Shown here: piece after piece, positions 7,839 to 16,280 of the stretch
Layout of the letters: every line of letters starts with the position of its first letter
Position numbering within the stretch: position 1 is the first letter of the stretch
Assembly: GCA_020848855.1 (NCBI GenBank)
Contig: JADLHH010000181.1
Span: forward strand, 1-25,176
Direction of reading: 5' to 3'
From: Anaerolineae bacterium
GTDB lineage: Bacteria; Chloroflexota; Anaerolineae; Aggregatilineales; Phototrophicaceae
Length of the DNA stretch: 25,176 nt
Made by a program: the position numbers and the translations under genes
Notes under the pieces: generated by a model
The model's input: only the letters and a program-made list of their open reading frames with translations
The model's database searches: none
Told to the model about the DNA's origin: nothing

Positions 7839-7857
7839 TTTGGTGAAAATCGCCAAA
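7839..7857. promoter_or_regulatory. Candidate operator palindrome between the divergent purine operons
   Basis: TTTGGTGAAAATCGCCAAA is a 19-bp imperfect palindrome of the form TTTGG-N-GA-AAA-TC-N-CCAAA. It lies near the middle of the 176-base gap between the hydroxylase FAD gene (start 7738, minus) and the permease gene (start 7915, plus). The length and symmetry fit a dimeric repressor or activator site controlling both directions. No regulator gene is adjacent. Confidence 0.45.
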
Positions 7858-7914
7858 TCAAAGCGCGTCTTTCTGTTGTAGATTAAGAACCTGTTTTTGG
7901 ATAGAAATGATTGC

Positions 7915-9048
7915 ATGAATCGCAAACTGACACTCTCCCGCGGCGACCTGATAGTCGCCCTCGCCCCCATCGTCGCCGTGCTGCTGGCGTTCGTCGCTGG
8001 CGCGGTCTTGCTGCTCATCCTCGGTGCTGATCCTATCAAAGCCTACGCAACGATGATCGACGGCGCATTCGGCAACCAGGCGAGCCTGTTCCGCACGCTG
8101 ACGCGCGCCACGCCCCTGCTGATCATCGCCATCGGCATCTGCATCGCCTTTCGCGGCGGCGTCATCAACATCGGCGCGGAAGGACAGGTGTTCATCGGCG
8201 CGATTTCCGCAGCGGCATTCGCGCTGGCAGCCGGCAATACGCTGCCGCCGCTGCTGTTCGCGCTGCTCACGCTGATCGTCGGGTTTGTGGCAGGCGCTGC
8301 CTGGGGCGCAATTCCCGGCTTCCTCAAAGCACGCTTCGACGTGAACGAAATCCTCAGCACGGTGATGATGAACGAGATCGCGACGCAGGTATTGCTGTAT
8401 ATGCTGAGCGGTCCAATGCTCGACCCGGATCAAATTGCCGCAGGGACGCGCGTGCCGCAGTCGGCGCAGGTTCCCGAAGGCACATGGCTGGCGCGGCTCG
8501 CGCCGCCATCCCAGCTCAACGTCGGGCTGTTCGTCGGGCTAGCAATGGCGGTCGTTGTCTACGTGCTGCTGTGGCGCACGACGATTGGCTATAAAATCCG
8601 CGCCGTCGGGCTGAACAAGGCGGCGTCGCGCTATGCCGGCATTTCGGTGCGGCGCTACGTCCTGCTGGCGCTGACGCTGAGCGGCGGGCTGGCGGGTTTG
8701 GCGGGCGCAACCGAACTGACCGGTATCAGCCACCGCATGGTCGAAGGCTTTGCCGTCGGCTATGGCTTCTCCGGCATCGTGGTCGCGCTGTTCGGGCGGC
8801 TGCACCCGCTGGGCGCGATCCCGTCGGCGTTCCTGTTCGGCGCGCTGCTGGTCGGCGCAGACAAGATGCAGCGCACGCTGCAGGTTCCAGCGGCGACCGT
8901 GACGACATTGCAGGGCTTGATCGTGGTGTTCGTGGTCAGCAGCGACTTTTTCATCCGCCGCTACACCGCCCGACGCCAGGCACGCGAGGCTACCCCCACC
9001 CCAACGACACCCAGCGTTCAGCAGTCCGCGCCGGAGGCAGCCGTATGA
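7915..9048 (+). CDS. Nucleoside-type ABC importer permease 1 (YufP/NupP-like)
   Basis: This is a 377-residue integral-membrane protein of the BPD_transp_2 family with about 8-10 hydrophobic segments. Recognisable segments are FRGGVINIGAEGQVFIGA, GFLKARFDVNEILSTVMMNEIA and AVGLNKAASRYAGISVRRYVLL. These match the first permease of BMP-dependent purine-nucleoside importers (Bacillus YufP, now NupP). The frame opens at a TTG at 7897, but ATG 7915 gives the usual short basic N-terminus (MNRKLTLSRGDL) before the first helix. A Pro/Thr-rich tail (TPTPTTP) ends the protein. The last four bases overlap the next gene (ATGA), so translation is coupled. Confidence 0.88.
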   Translation: MNRKLTLSRGDLIVALAPIVAVLLAFVAGAVLLLILGADPIKAYATMIDGAFGNQASLFRTLTRATPLLIIAIGICIAFRGGVINIGAEGQVFIGAISAAAFALAAGNTLPPLLFALLTLIVGFVAGAAWGAIPGFLKARFDVNEILSTVMMNEIATQVLLYMLSGPMLDPDQIAAGTRVPQSAQVPEGTWLARLAPPSQLNVGLFVGLAMAVVVYVLLWRTTIGYKIRAVGLNKAASRYAGISVRRYVLLALTLSGGLAGLAGATELTGISHRMVEGFAVGYGFSGIVVALFGRLHPLGAIPSAFLFGALLVGADKMQRTLQVPAATVTTLQGLIVVFVVSSDFFIRRYTARRQAREATPTPTTPSVQQSAPEAAV

Positions 9049-10001
9049 GCTTCGCACAGGTACTCGCCGAAGTCCTGCCGCTGACCTGGCTGTTCGCCGC
9101 GCCGTTCCTGTTCGCGGCACTGGGAGAACTATTCGTGCAGCGGTCGGGCGTGCTCAACCTCGGCGTCGAAGGTATGATGCTGATGGGCGCGTTCATCGCC
9201 ATCTACGTGGTCTCGCCACAAGGACTGGGCGCTCCACCGCTGGTGGGGCTGCTGGCGGCGGCGCTGGTCGGCGCGGTGATGGGGCTGGCAATGGCGGTTG
9301 TCAGCGTAACGCTGCAAGCCGAGCAAGGGATCAGCGGGATTGGCTTCACACTGTTCGGGCTGGGGCTGTCCAGCCTGTTGTTCCGGCTGCTGGTCGGCGG
9401 CGTGATCACGGCGCAGGGCGCAGGCTTTTTGCCGCTTCACATCCCGGTCTTGAGCGACCTGCCGGTCGTGGGCGATATCTTCTTCAAGCAGAACCTCCTG
9501 ACTTATGCCGCCTTCGCGCTCGTACCGATCTCGGCATGGGTGCTCAATCGCACGAAATGGGGGCTGCAAATCCGAGCAGTCGGGCAGAACCCCGCTGCCG
9601 CCGACTCGATGGGGATCAGCGTGGTGCGCGTGCGCTACGCGACGGTGATCTTCGGCGGGATGATGGCAGGCATCGCCGGCGCGACGCTGTCCATCGCGGT
9701 CACGTCGGTGTTTCAGGAGAACATGACGCGCGGGGATGGCTTCATCGCCGTCGCGCTGGTCTATTTCGGCGCGTGGTCGCCCGTGCGCGTGATGCTCGGC
9801 GCGCTGCTGTTCAGTATCGCCAATAACCTGCAAATCTGGGCGCAGATGCTGAATTTGCAGATTGCCGGGTCGGCAATTCCGCCCAACCTGCTGATCATGG
9901 TGCCCTACATCCTGACCATCGCCGTGCTGGTGTTCGCGCGCCAGCGCAAGCGTTCCGAACCTGCCGCGCTGACGAAGCCCTTCCGGCGCGGCGAGAACTG
10001 A
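9045..10001 (+). CDS. Nucleoside-type ABC importer permease 2 (YufQ/NupQ-like)
   Basis: This 318-residue multi-spanning protein is the second BPD_transp_2 permease. Its diagnostic segments are AALGELFVQRSGVLNLGVEGMMLMGAF near the N-terminus and AVGQNPAAADSMGISVVRVRYATVIFGG in the cytoplasmic loop that contacts the ATPase. It pairs with the 7915 permease to form a heterodimeric channel. ATG 9045 overlaps the upstream stop by four bases. After its stop comes a 167-base AT-rich gap before the binding-protein gene. Confidence 0.88.
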   Translation: MSFAQVLAEVLPLTWLFAAPFLFAALGELFVQRSGVLNLGVEGMMLMGAFIAIYVVSPQGLGAPPLVGLLAAALVGAVMGLAMAVVSVTLQAEQGISGIGFTLFGLGLSSLLFRLLVGGVITAQGAGFLPLHIPVLSDLPVVGDIFFKQNLLTYAAFALVPISAWVLNRTKWGLQIRAVGQNPAAADSMGISVVRVRYATVIFGGMMAGIAGATLSIAVTSVFQENMTRGDGFIAVALVYFGAWSPVRVMLGALLFSIANNLQIWAQMLNLQIAGSAIPPNLLIMVPYILTIAVLVFARQRKRSEPAALTKPFRRGEN

Positions 10002-10004
10002 CGA

Positions 10005-10104
10005 AGTTGAAAGTAAGTACAGTTAAAAGCAGGAAAAGTAAAAGACTGGCAACTGACGGTTGTTCTAATTTTCAACTTTTAACTGATTTTACTGGCTTTA
10101 CTGA
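10005..10104. repeat. AT-rich imperfect inverted repeat upstream of the BMP gene
   Basis: CAGTTAAAAG (10020-10029) pairs perfectly with CTTTTAACTG (10076-10085). An inner CAAC-TGACG-GTTG hairpin (10050-10062) sits between the arms, and weaker pairing extends outward. The stretch is conspicuously richer in A and T than the coding DNA on either side. It may be a repeat remnant or an mRNA structure in the leader of the binding-protein gene. Confidence 0.5.
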
Positions 10105-10122
10105 CATTAGGTCACGGTCGAT

Positions 10123-10139
10123 ACCCGAAACCGTCGGGT
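10123..10139 (+). other. Small hairpin in the BMP gene leader
   Basis: ACCCGA-AACCG-TCGGGT forms a 6-bp perfect stem with a 5-base loop, 29 bases before the BMP start codon and 17 bases before its GGAGG ribosome site (10157-10161). It may influence stability or translation of the highly needed binding protein. It does not resemble a purine riboswitch that I can recognise. Confidence 0.35.
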
Positions 10140-10168
10140 GTCGTTGCGAAAGATACGGAGGAAACGCG

Positions 10169-11182
10169 ATGAAGAAATATCTATTGTCTGCAGTGCTGCT
10201 GGTGTTGGTATTGAGCGTAGGCGTCGTGAGCGCGCAGGATGCGCCGTTCAAGGTGGCGATGGTCTTCCCCAGCACCATCACCGACCTGAGCTGGAGCCAG
10301 GCGATGTACGAAGCTTTCGTCTCGATTCAGGAAGAAATGGGCGGCGAAAGCGCGCTGGAAATCGCCTATACCGAGAACATGTTCGACGTGACCGCCGCCG
10401 AGCAGGCGCTGCGCGACTACGCCGACGATGGGTATAACCTGATCATCGCGCACGGCACGCAGTACGGCTCGCAGATGTTCAGCGTCGCGGCGGACTACCC
10501 AGAAACGTCGTTCGCATGGGGCACCGCGACTGACACCGGCGAAGAAGAAGGCTTGAGCAATGTCTTCGCGTACGAGGCAGCAGCCGAAGAAGGCGCTTAT
10601 GTCGAAGGCGTGATGGCGGCGATGATGAGCGAGACCGGCATCATCGGCATCATCGGACCGATTCCGGCGGGCGACGCACTGTTCTATGACAACGGCTTCA
10701 CCCAGGGCGTGCTGGCGACCAACCCGGACGCGCAGGTGCTGATCGCCTACACCGGCGGGTTCGGCATGACGACTGAAGCGACCGCGATTGCCCAGAGTCA
10801 GATCGCCGCCGGCGCGGACGTGCTGACCGGTTCTTCGCAGCAGGTCGTCGGCGCGATTGACGCCATCGCCAATGAAGGCGGCTACTGGTTCGCCACGCAG
10901 TGGGATCAGAGCGAGCAGTGGCCCGATACGGTCGTCGTCTCGCAGGTGTACGACTGGAAGCCGTCGCTGCAGGATATGATCGACAAGATCAAGTCGGGCA
11001 CGCTCGGCGGTACGGTCTACACCCTGACGCTGGAAAACGAGGGGCAGGTCTTCGTCTATGGGCAGGTCGAAATTCCTGAAGACGTGAAGGCAGCCGCCGA
11101 CGCCGCCATCGAGGGCATCATCAGTGGCGACATTGTCGTGCAGGCGGTGATGGAAGAAGCGACACCCGAAGCATCGTCGTAA
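10169..11182 (+). CDS. BMP-family (nucleoside-type) substrate-binding protein
   Basis: This is a 337-residue secreted binding protein. It has a clear signal peptide (MKKYLLSAVLLVLVLSVGVVSAQ, cleavage near residue 23-24) without a lipobox cysteine, so it looks like a signal-peptidase I substrate rather than a lipoprotein. The mature part follows the BMP/Med pattern: FKVAMVFPSTITDLSW at the start, NLIIAHGTQYGSQM, EEGAYVEGVMAAMMSETGIIGIIG and WFATQWDQSEQWPDTVVVSQVYDW. ATG 10169 has a perfect GGAGG 7 bases upstream. The frame runs open to 10007, but that part is non-coding repeat. The family binds nucleosides; autoinducer or sugar ligands are possible. The tail is EEATPEASS. Confidence 0.9.
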   Translation: MKKYLLSAVLLVLVLSVGVVSAQDAPFKVAMVFPSTITDLSWSQAMYEAFVSIQEEMGGESALEIAYTENMFDVTAAEQALRDYADDGYNLIIAHGTQYGSQMFSVAADYPETSFAWGTATDTGEEEGLSNVFAYEAAAEEGAYVEGVMAAMMSETGIIGIIGPIPAGDALFYDNGFTQGVLATNPDAQVLIAYTGGFGMTTEATAIAQSQIAAGADVLTGSSQQVVGAIDAIANEGGYWFATQWDQSEQWPDTVVVSQVYDWKPSLQDMIDKIKSGTLGGTVYTLTLENEGQVFVYGQVEIPEDVKAAADAAIEGIISGDIVVQAVMEEATPEASS

Positions 11183-11193
11183 TTGTGAATTTG

Positions 11194-11221
11194 GTAGGGG
11201 CACGATATATCGTGCCCCTAC
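11194..11221. repeat. GTAGGGG-type palindrome B (perfect, 28 bp)
   Basis: This is a perfect palindrome with 14-bp arms (GTAGGGGCACGATA and its complement) and no spacer. It starts 12 bases after the BMP stop and ends 12 bases before the ATPase start. It lies inside what should be one transcript, so it is more likely an mRNA-stabilising or attenuating structure than a strong terminator. Confidence 0.75.
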
Positions 11222-11233
11222 GGACGAGGTGTT

Positions 11234-12766
11234 ATGACAGCCACCCTTCCCTCCGGTCACAAGCGCATCGACTATATGGAGATGCGCCGCATCAGCAAGC
11301 GGTTTCCGGGCGTCCTCGCCAATGATAATGTCACGTTCGACACCAAAGCCGGCGAGATTCACGCGCTGCTGGGCGAAAACGGCGCGGGCAAATCCACGCT
11401 GATGAAAATTCTGTACGGCATGTATAAGCCAGACGCGGGCGAAATCCTGCTGGACGGCGAGCCGACCGTGTTTCATTCCCCGGCGGACGCGCTGACACGC
11501 AACATCGGCATGATCCACCAGCATTTCATGCTCGTGCAAACGCTGACGGTCGCCGAAAATATCGCGCTCGGCTTGAAGGCGGGCGGGCTGGTACTCGACC
11601 TTGACAGCGTGCGCGAGCGGCTGCTCAAGCTGGCGAGCGTCTACGGTCTGAAGGTCAACCCGGACGCCTACATCTGGCAGTTGTCGGTCGGCGAGCAGCA
11701 GCGCGTCGAGATCATCAAAGCGCTCTATCATGGCGGCGCGCTGGTGATCCTCGACGAGCCAACCGCCGTACTGACGCCGCAGGAATGCAGCGAGCTGTTC
11801 GTCACGCTCAAGGAGATGCGGGCGCAGGGGCACGCGCTGATCTTCATCTCGCACAAGCTCCACGAAGTACAGGAACTGAGCGACCGTGTCACCGTCATGC
11901 GCGACGGGCGCGTGATCGACACGACGCCGAACATCGACCTCGACCGGCGTAAGCTGGCGCGCATGATGGTCGGGCGCGACGTGGTGTTCCAGCCGGAACG
12001 TCCCGCTGTGACCGTCGGCGCGGTCAAACTGTCGGTACGCGACCTCAGGGCGGACAACGATCAGGATTTACCGGCGCTGCAAGGGGTCTCGCTCGACGTG
12101 CGCGCCGGCGAGATCGTCGGCTTGGCGGGCGTTTCGGGCAACGGGCAGCGCGAGCTTGCCGAAGCAATCGCCGGGCTGCGCCGTCCTACCAGCGGCGACG
12201 TTTCGATCAACGGACAGTCGGTGACGCATACCTCGGTCGCCGCCCGGCTGCGCGCCGGGCTATCCTACGTCCCCGAAGAACGCAATCGCGACGGCATCAT
12301 CGGCACGTTCTCGGTTGCCGAAAATGCCATCCTGCAAAACACGAGCCAATACGCGCACGGGCGCATCTTCTTCAACTTCGGCGACATCAACCGCCACGCC
12401 AGCGAGCTGGTGCGCCGTTACAACATCAAGACGCCCAGCACGCAGACGCCGACTAAAAATCTGTCCGGCGGCAACATGCAGAAGCTGATCCTCGCCCGCG
12501 AGCTATCACGCAAGCCCGCCGTGCTGATCGCGTCGCAGCCGACGCGCGGCGTGGACATCAGCGCGACCGAGTACATCCAGCACGTGCTGATCGAGCAGCG
12601 CAGCGCGGGAGTCGCCATCCTGTTGATTTCCGCAGATTTGGATGAGATTCTGGCGCTCTCCGACCGGATCGCCGTCATATACGAGGGAAAGATCGTCGGA
12701 ATCGTCGACCGCGCAGACGCCGATGTGGAAACGCTCGGAATGATGATGGCGGGCGTCCATGCCTGA
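11234..12766 (+). CDS. Nucleoside-type ABC importer ATP-binding protein, two NBDs (YufO/NupO-like)
   Basis: This is a 510-residue double nucleotide-binding-domain protein. The first domain has Walker A GENGAGKST (47-55), the signature LSVGEQQRVEI and Walker B LVILDEPTAVL. The second has a degenerate P-loop (GVSGNGQREL), signature LSGGNMQKLILAREL and IASQPTRGVDI. The degenerate second P-loop is normal for the RbsA/YufO/MglA class. It energises the permeases at 7915-10001. ATG 11234 has GAGGTG just upstream, immediately after palindrome B. The gene order permease-permease-BMP-ATPase differs from the Bacillus BMP-ATPase-permease-permease order. It converges with the phosphatase gene after a 29-base gap. 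Confidence 0.92.
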   Translation: MTATLPSGHKRIDYMEMRRISKRFPGVLANDNVTFDTKAGEIHALLGENGAGKSTLMKILYGMYKPDAGEILLDGEPTVFHSPADALTRNIGMIHQHFMLVQTLTVAENIALGLKAGGLVLDLDSVRERLLKLASVYGLKVNPDAYIWQLSVGEQQRVEIIKALYHGGALVILDEPTAVLTPQECSELFVTLKEMRAQGHALIFISHKLHEVQELSDRVTVMRDGRVIDTTPNIDLDRRKLARMMVGRDVVFQPERPAVTVGAVKLSVRDLRADNDQDLPALQGVSLDVRAGEIVGLAGVSGNGQRELAEAIAGLRRPTSGDVSINGQSVTHTSVAARLRAGLSYVPEERNRDGIIGTFSVAENAILQNTSQYAHGRIFFNFGDINRHASELVRRYNIKTPSTQTPTKNLSGGNMQKLILARELSRKPAVLIASQPTRGVDISATEYIQHVLIEQRSAGVAILLISADLDEILALSDRIAVIYEGKIVGIVDRADADVETLGMMMAGVHA

Positions 12767-12795
12767 CCGTTTCAGCCCGGCGTGACCGCGTGCAA

Positions 12796-13554
12796 TCACG
12801 CAGACGTAATTGCCATCACCTGCTCGAACAGCGTGCCGTTGGTCGCAACCGCTTCACCGGCGTAGATCGTCGCCTTGCCCTGCCAGTCGGTGAACGTGCC
12901 GCCGGCTTCTTCCATGATGACCCCGAACGGCGCGCAGTCCCACACCGCCATCTTCGGGTCGAGCATGATTTCGGCGCGTCCGGTCGCCACCAGCAGATAC
13001 CCGTACGAATCGCCCCACGTCCGCTGGATGTAGGTCGAGTCGATCAGCTTCTGCCACGCGGCGGTTTTATCGCCGTAGCCCTTCACGTCGCTCATCAACA
13101 GCACCGAATCCGCCAGGCTGCCGACGGACGAGACGCGCGCCCGCCGCCCGTTCCAGAAGCAGCCCAGCCCGCGCGCGGCGTAGACCGTCTCGTTGAGCGC
13201 CGGGAAGTGCGCCACGCCCACCAGCACGCGGTCGCCTTCGACCAGCGCCAGCAGGCTGCCGTAGAGCGGCACGCCCGCCGCAAATGACTTTGTGCCGTCG
13301 ATTGGGTCGATGATCCACGACAAGCCGCTGGAGCCGGGCTGCTCACCGTATTCCTCACCGATAATGCCATGATCCGGGAAGCGCGTACCAATCAGACTGC
13401 GCAGGCGTTCTTCAGCGCTGCGGTCGGCAATCGTGACCGGCGTATTGTCGCTCTTGCGCTCGACGGCGACGCCCGTCTGAAAATAGCCGAGCGTAATGCG
13501 TCCCGCCTGCCAGGAAGCATCGAGCGCGAAATCGAGCAAGGGTTGCAGGTTCAT
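12796..13554 (-). CDS. Inositol-monophosphatase-family phosphatase, probably histidinol-phosphatase (HisN type)
   Basis: This 252-residue protein belongs to the FIG superfamily of Mg2+-dependent phosphatases. Metal ligands are visible at Glu67/Glu68 (IIGEEYGE), in IIDPIDGTKSF (Asp83 and Asp86) and in the late motif WDCAPFGVIMEEAGG. The N-terminal KSDNTPVTIADRSAEE and the WDCAP motif read like the HisN-type histidinol phosphatases (EC 3.1.3.15) more than classical inositol monophosphatases, but 3'(2'),5'-bisphosphate or inositol phosphate substrates cannot be excluded. ATG 13554 has GAGG 5 bases upstream. The gene stands alone between palindrome C and the convergent ATPase gene, with no other histidine genes nearby. 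Confidence 0.82.
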   Translation of the reverse strand: MNLQPLLDFALDASWQAGRITLGYFQTGVAVERKSDNTPVTIADRSAEERLRSLIGTRFPDHGIIGEEYGEQPGSSGLSWIIDPIDGTKSFAAGVPLYGSLLALVEGDRVLVGVAHFPALNETVYAARGLGCFWNGRRARVSSVGSLADSVLLMSDVKGYGDKTAAWQKLIDSTYIQRTWGDSYGYLLVATGRAEIMLDPKMAVWDCAPFGVIMEEAGGTFTDWQGKATIYAGEAVATNGTLFEQVMAITSA

Positions 13555-13577
13555 GTATCCTCGTGTTGGTTGACATC

Positions 13578-13606
13578 GCAGGGACGGGTTTGAAACCCGC
13601 CCCTAC
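13578..13606. repeat. GTAGGGG-type palindrome C
   Basis: CGGGTTT (13585-13591) and AAACCCG (13593-13599) form the core, extended by GGGA/CCCC and a CCCCTAC right end. It lies between the stop of the first ThuA-like gene and the start of the phosphatase gene, both on the minus strand. It may end the ThuA transcript or lie in the phosphatase leader. Confidence 0.6.
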
Positions 13607-13617
13607 ACACGTTGCTG

Positions 13618-14352
13618 TTAGTCTGGCTCCACCGACCGCACCAGTTCCAGCGGCTCTTTGACGTGGACGACCGGGATGCTCGGTCCGTGCGTCGGCGCTG
13701 CCCAGCGCACCGCATTGGCGATCACGTGCCGGATCTCCTTCTGGTAGAAGATCGGGTAGGTCTCGTGACCGGGGCGGAAGTAGAACACCTTGCCCTGCCC
13801 GCGATAGTAGGCGCAGCCGCTGCGGAAGACCTCACCGCCTTCAAACCAGCTCACGAACACCAGCGAGTCCGGCTCCGGGATACCGAACGGCTCGCCATAC
13901 ATTTCGGCGTGCGGAATTTCGAAATAGTCGCCCAGCCCATCAGCTATCGGGTGCGCCGGGTTGACCACCCAGATACGTTCCTTCTCGCCAATTTCGCGCC
14001 ACTTCAGGTTACAGTTTGTGCCCATCAACGCCTTGAAGATTTTCGAGTGATGACCCGAATGCAGCACGATCAAGCCCATGCCGCTCAGGACACGCTCCTG
14101 CACCTTCTTGACTACTTCGTCTTTCACCTCGCCGTGCGCCATGTGCCCCCACCACAGCATGACGTCGGTGCTGGCGAGCACTTCGTCGGTCAAGCCGTGT
14201 TCCGGCTCGTCGAGCGTTGCCGTGCGCACGTCGGTGAAGCCGTGCTCGCGCAGCCCGTCGGTGATCACCGTATGGATGCCGTCAGGATACACCTTGATGA
14301 TCCGTTCGTTGTGCTTCTCGTGACGAAATTCGTTCCAGACGGTAATTCGCAT
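13618..14352 (-). CDS. ThuA-like (trehalose utilisation family) protein 1
   Basis: This 244-residue protein has the glutamine-amidotransferase-like fold of the ThuA family. It begins [21 protein letters not shown], with [14 protein letters not shown] next. Further family segments are [34 protein letters not shown] and the C-terminal [13 protein letters not shown]. Sinorhizobium ThuA acts with the oxidoreductase ThuB in trehalose/disaccharide catabolism through 3-keto sugars; the biochemical role of the family is not well fixed. It follows the Gfo/Idh/MocA gene after 8 bases, with a GAGG ribosome site, so it is the last gene of a three-gene operon. Confidence 0.85.
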   Translation of the reverse strand: MRITVWNEFRHEKHNERIIKVYPDGIHTVITDGLREHGFTDVRTATLDEPEHGLTDEVLASTDVMLWWGHMAHGEVKDEVVKKVQERVLSGMGLIVLHSGHHSKIFKALMGTNCNLKWREIGEKERIWVVNPAHPIADGLGDYFEIPHAEMYGEPFGIPEPDSLVFVSWFEGGEVFRSGCAYYRGQGKVFYFRPGHETYPIFYQKEIRHVIANAVRWAAPTHGPSIPVVHVKEPLELVRSVEPD

Positions 14353-14360
14353 AATATGCC

Positions 14361-15467
14361 TCAGTGTGCCTGCGCAATAGCAGTCTCCGGTATAGGTTCG
14401 GGGGATGCCACCGTACTTCCGAGCGCGACATAGCGCTCCTGCTCGGCGGCGTCATGCACGGCGTGCATGATGTCGAGGACGTGATAGGTCAGATCGCCAC
14501 CGGCGCGCGCCGTCTTCCCGTCGCGCAGCGCCCGCGCCATGTCGGCGAGTCCCAGCCCCCGGCTGTTGGACTCGAACGGGCGCGTAATCGGCACGTCTTC
14601 CCAGTCGGAGTGACCGGGCTTGTAGATGCGCACCGGTCCGCCGAAGGTGTTCGGATCGGGCACGCTGAGCGTGCCGTCCGAGCCGTAAATTTCGATGAAC
14701 GGCAGGTTAGCGCGCCAAACGTCGAAGCTCATGATGATCGTACCGATCGCGCCGCTGGCGAAGTGCAGCAGCCCGCTGACGTGCGTCGGCACTTCGACCT
14801 TGATCAGCCTGCCGTATTTCTTCGGGCTGGTGATCGTGCGCGTGGGGAACGTGATACGCGTTGCCCCGCTGACCCCGGCGACCGGACCCACCAGCGCGAC
14901 CAGCGCCGTCAGGTAGTATGGTCCCATATCGAACATGGGACCGCCGCCCACCTGATAATAGAATTCCGGGTCTGGATGCCAGCTTTCGTGCCCGTGGCCC
15001 ATCATGAACGCCGTCGCCGCGACCGGCTCGCCAATCGCGCCCTCGTCGATCAACTGTAGACAGGTCTGGATGCCCGCGCCGAGGAAGGTATCAGGCGCGC
15101 CGCCGACCAGCAAGCCCTTCGACTTCGCCAGCGCCAGCATCTCACGCGCGTCCTCGCGCCGGATCGTCAGCGGCTTTTCGTTGTAGACGCTCTTGCCCGC
15201 GCTGAGCGCCGCCATCCCAATATCGGCGTGCGCCTGCGGGGTCGTCAGGTTCAGCACGATTTCGATCTCAGGATCAGCCAGTAGCGCGTCGAGCATACAC
15301 ACCTTTGGAATGCCGTACTCGTCCGCCCGCTCCTGTGCTCGCTCCCTGACCAGATCGGCGCAGGCGACGATTTCGATGTTGCCGAAGCGGGGCGCGTGTT
15401 TCAGATAAATACCGCTGATCGCGCCGCAGCCGACTAAACCGACCTTAACCTTGTCGAGTGCTTCCAT
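14361..15467 (-). CDS. Gfo/Idh/MocA-family sugar oxidoreductase (ThuB-like by context)
   Basis: This is a 368-residue NAD(P)-dependent dehydrogenase. The N-terminal Rossmann motif is [16 protein letters not shown] (about residues 8-23). The family EKP motif lies in [10 protein letters not shown] (about 92-101), with its Lys in the catalytic region. A C-terminal alpha/beta substrate domain follows, with [19 protein letters not shown] and [20 protein letters not shown]. It is flanked on both sides by ThuA-like genes in the same direction, with spacings of 8 and 9 bases. This suggests oxidation or reduction of a sugar or glycoside at C3, like ThuB, but the substrate is not visible from sequence. 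ATG 15467 follows GAGGG. Confidence 0.88.
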   Translation of the reverse strand: MEALDKVKVGLVGCGAISGIYLKHAPRFGNIEIVACADLVRERAQERADEYGIPKVCMLDALLADPEIEIVLNLTTPQAHADIGMAALSAGKSVYNEKPLTIRREDAREMLALAKSKGLLVGGAPDTFLGAGIQTCLQLIDEGAIGEPVAATAFMMGHGHESWHPDPEFYYQVGGGPMFDMGPYYLTALVALVGPVAGVSGATRITFPTRTITSPKKYGRLIKVEVPTHVSGLLHFASGAIGTIIMSFDVWRANLPFIEIYGSDGTLSVPDPNTFGGPVRIYKPGHSDWEDVPITRPFESNSRGLGLADMARALRDGKTARAGGDLTYHVLDIMHAVHDAAEQERYVALGSTVASPEPIPETAIAQAH

Positions 15468-15476
15468 ATCTGTCCC

Positions 15477-16121
15477 TCACCGGGTCGCCCAGAGCAGCCC
15501 TCGCTTTACGATCTCACGCGCTTCCGGCACGTCAAAATCGACAGCCTGATGTCCAAGCGAGCAGTAGAAGACTCTACCGCTGCCGTAATGCCGCTTCCAT
15601 ACCACCGGCATCACCGTGCCGGCGATCCAGCTCGCGTGTTCGCCACTGAATGTCGTCGTCGCCAACACGTCGTTAGACGGGTCAACATGCATGTAGTACT
15701 GTTCCGAGTGCATGTTGAAATTGCTCAGCCCAGCCGTGATCGGGTCGTCGTGATTGGTGATATTCACGCGGTAGTCGATGATGTTGCCGGGGTGCGCCAC
15801 CCACTGCCCGCCGACCATAAACTGGTATTCGGTGTTATTGCGGAAGGAATCCGCCATGCCGCCGTGCCAGCCGCCAATGCCAACACCACTTTTCACCGCC
15901 GCCAGCAGCCCTTTTTCCTGGTCGCCCGTGAGCGTGGACATGGTGTAGACCGGCACGACGAGGTCGAGCGCGGCGATTTTGTCATAGTCGAGCAGTGTAT
16001 CGAGCGTATCACTCACTTCGACCGCATAGCCCTCGGACGTAAGGATGCCGGCAAACAACTCGGCGGTTTGCTTCGGCTGGTGACCTTCCCATCCGCCCCA
16101 GATAAACAATGCAGATTTCAT
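15477..16121 (-). CDS. ThuA-like protein 2
   Basis: This 214-residue ThuA-family protein starts [27 protein letters not shown]. It contains [35 protein letters not shown], a family signature, and [22 protein letters not shown], and ends [19 protein letters not shown]. It is clearly diverged from the other ThuA-like protein in this operon (13618-14352) and is 30 residues shorter, so the two are not a recent duplication. It is the first gene of the operon; the next start is 9 bases after its stop. About 160 bases of non-coding DNA separate it from the sensor-kinase gene. Confidence 0.85.
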   Translation of the reverse strand: MKSALFIWGGWEGHQPKQTAELFAGILTSEGYAVEVSDTLDTLLDYDKIAALDLVVPVYTMSTLTGDQEKGLLAAVKSGVGIGGWHGGMADSFRNNTEYQFMVGGQWVAHPGNIIDYRVNITNHDDPITAGLSNFNMHSEQYYMHVDPSNDVLATTTFSGEHASWIAGTVMPVVWKRHYGSGRVFYCSLGHQAVDFDVPEAREIVKRGLLWATR

Positions 16122-16154
16122 GATATTCCATCCATGTGACGCAGCGTAGACACG

Positions 16155-16181
16155 CGGCAGCCGAAAGCGTCCCGGCAGCCG
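16155..16181. promoter_or_regulatory. 9-bp direct repeat upstream of the ThuA operon
   Basis: CGGCAGCCG occurs at 16155-16163 and again at 16173-16181, 18 bases start to start, about 35-60 bases upstream of the ThuA-like 2 start codon. It could be a tandem regulator site. The GC-rich sequence makes chance recurrence possible. Confidence 0.25.
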
Positions 16182-16280
16182 CCCGCAACAAGTTTAACAT
16201 GTTCGCAATATTCAGCCACAAAGCTTAAAGAAGCTGACGTGTCATTCGGGGCAATGTGGAGAGCCGTGGACGAGGTGAAT

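Noticed and set aside
10002..10168. Purine riboswitch in the leader of the nucleoside-binding protein
   Set aside because: I looked for the conserved purine aptamer core and paired loops and did not find them; the hairpins present are unlike that fold.
10181..11863. 560-codon open frame on the minus strand across the BMP and ATPase genes
   Set aside because: It crosses two well-supported plus-strand genes and a perfect palindrome, and resembles no family.
12788..12801. GCGTG-CAAT-CACGC hairpin between the convergent ATPase and phosphatase genes as a terminator
   Set aside because: The stem is only five base pairs, overlaps the phosphatase stop codon and has no T tract on either strand.
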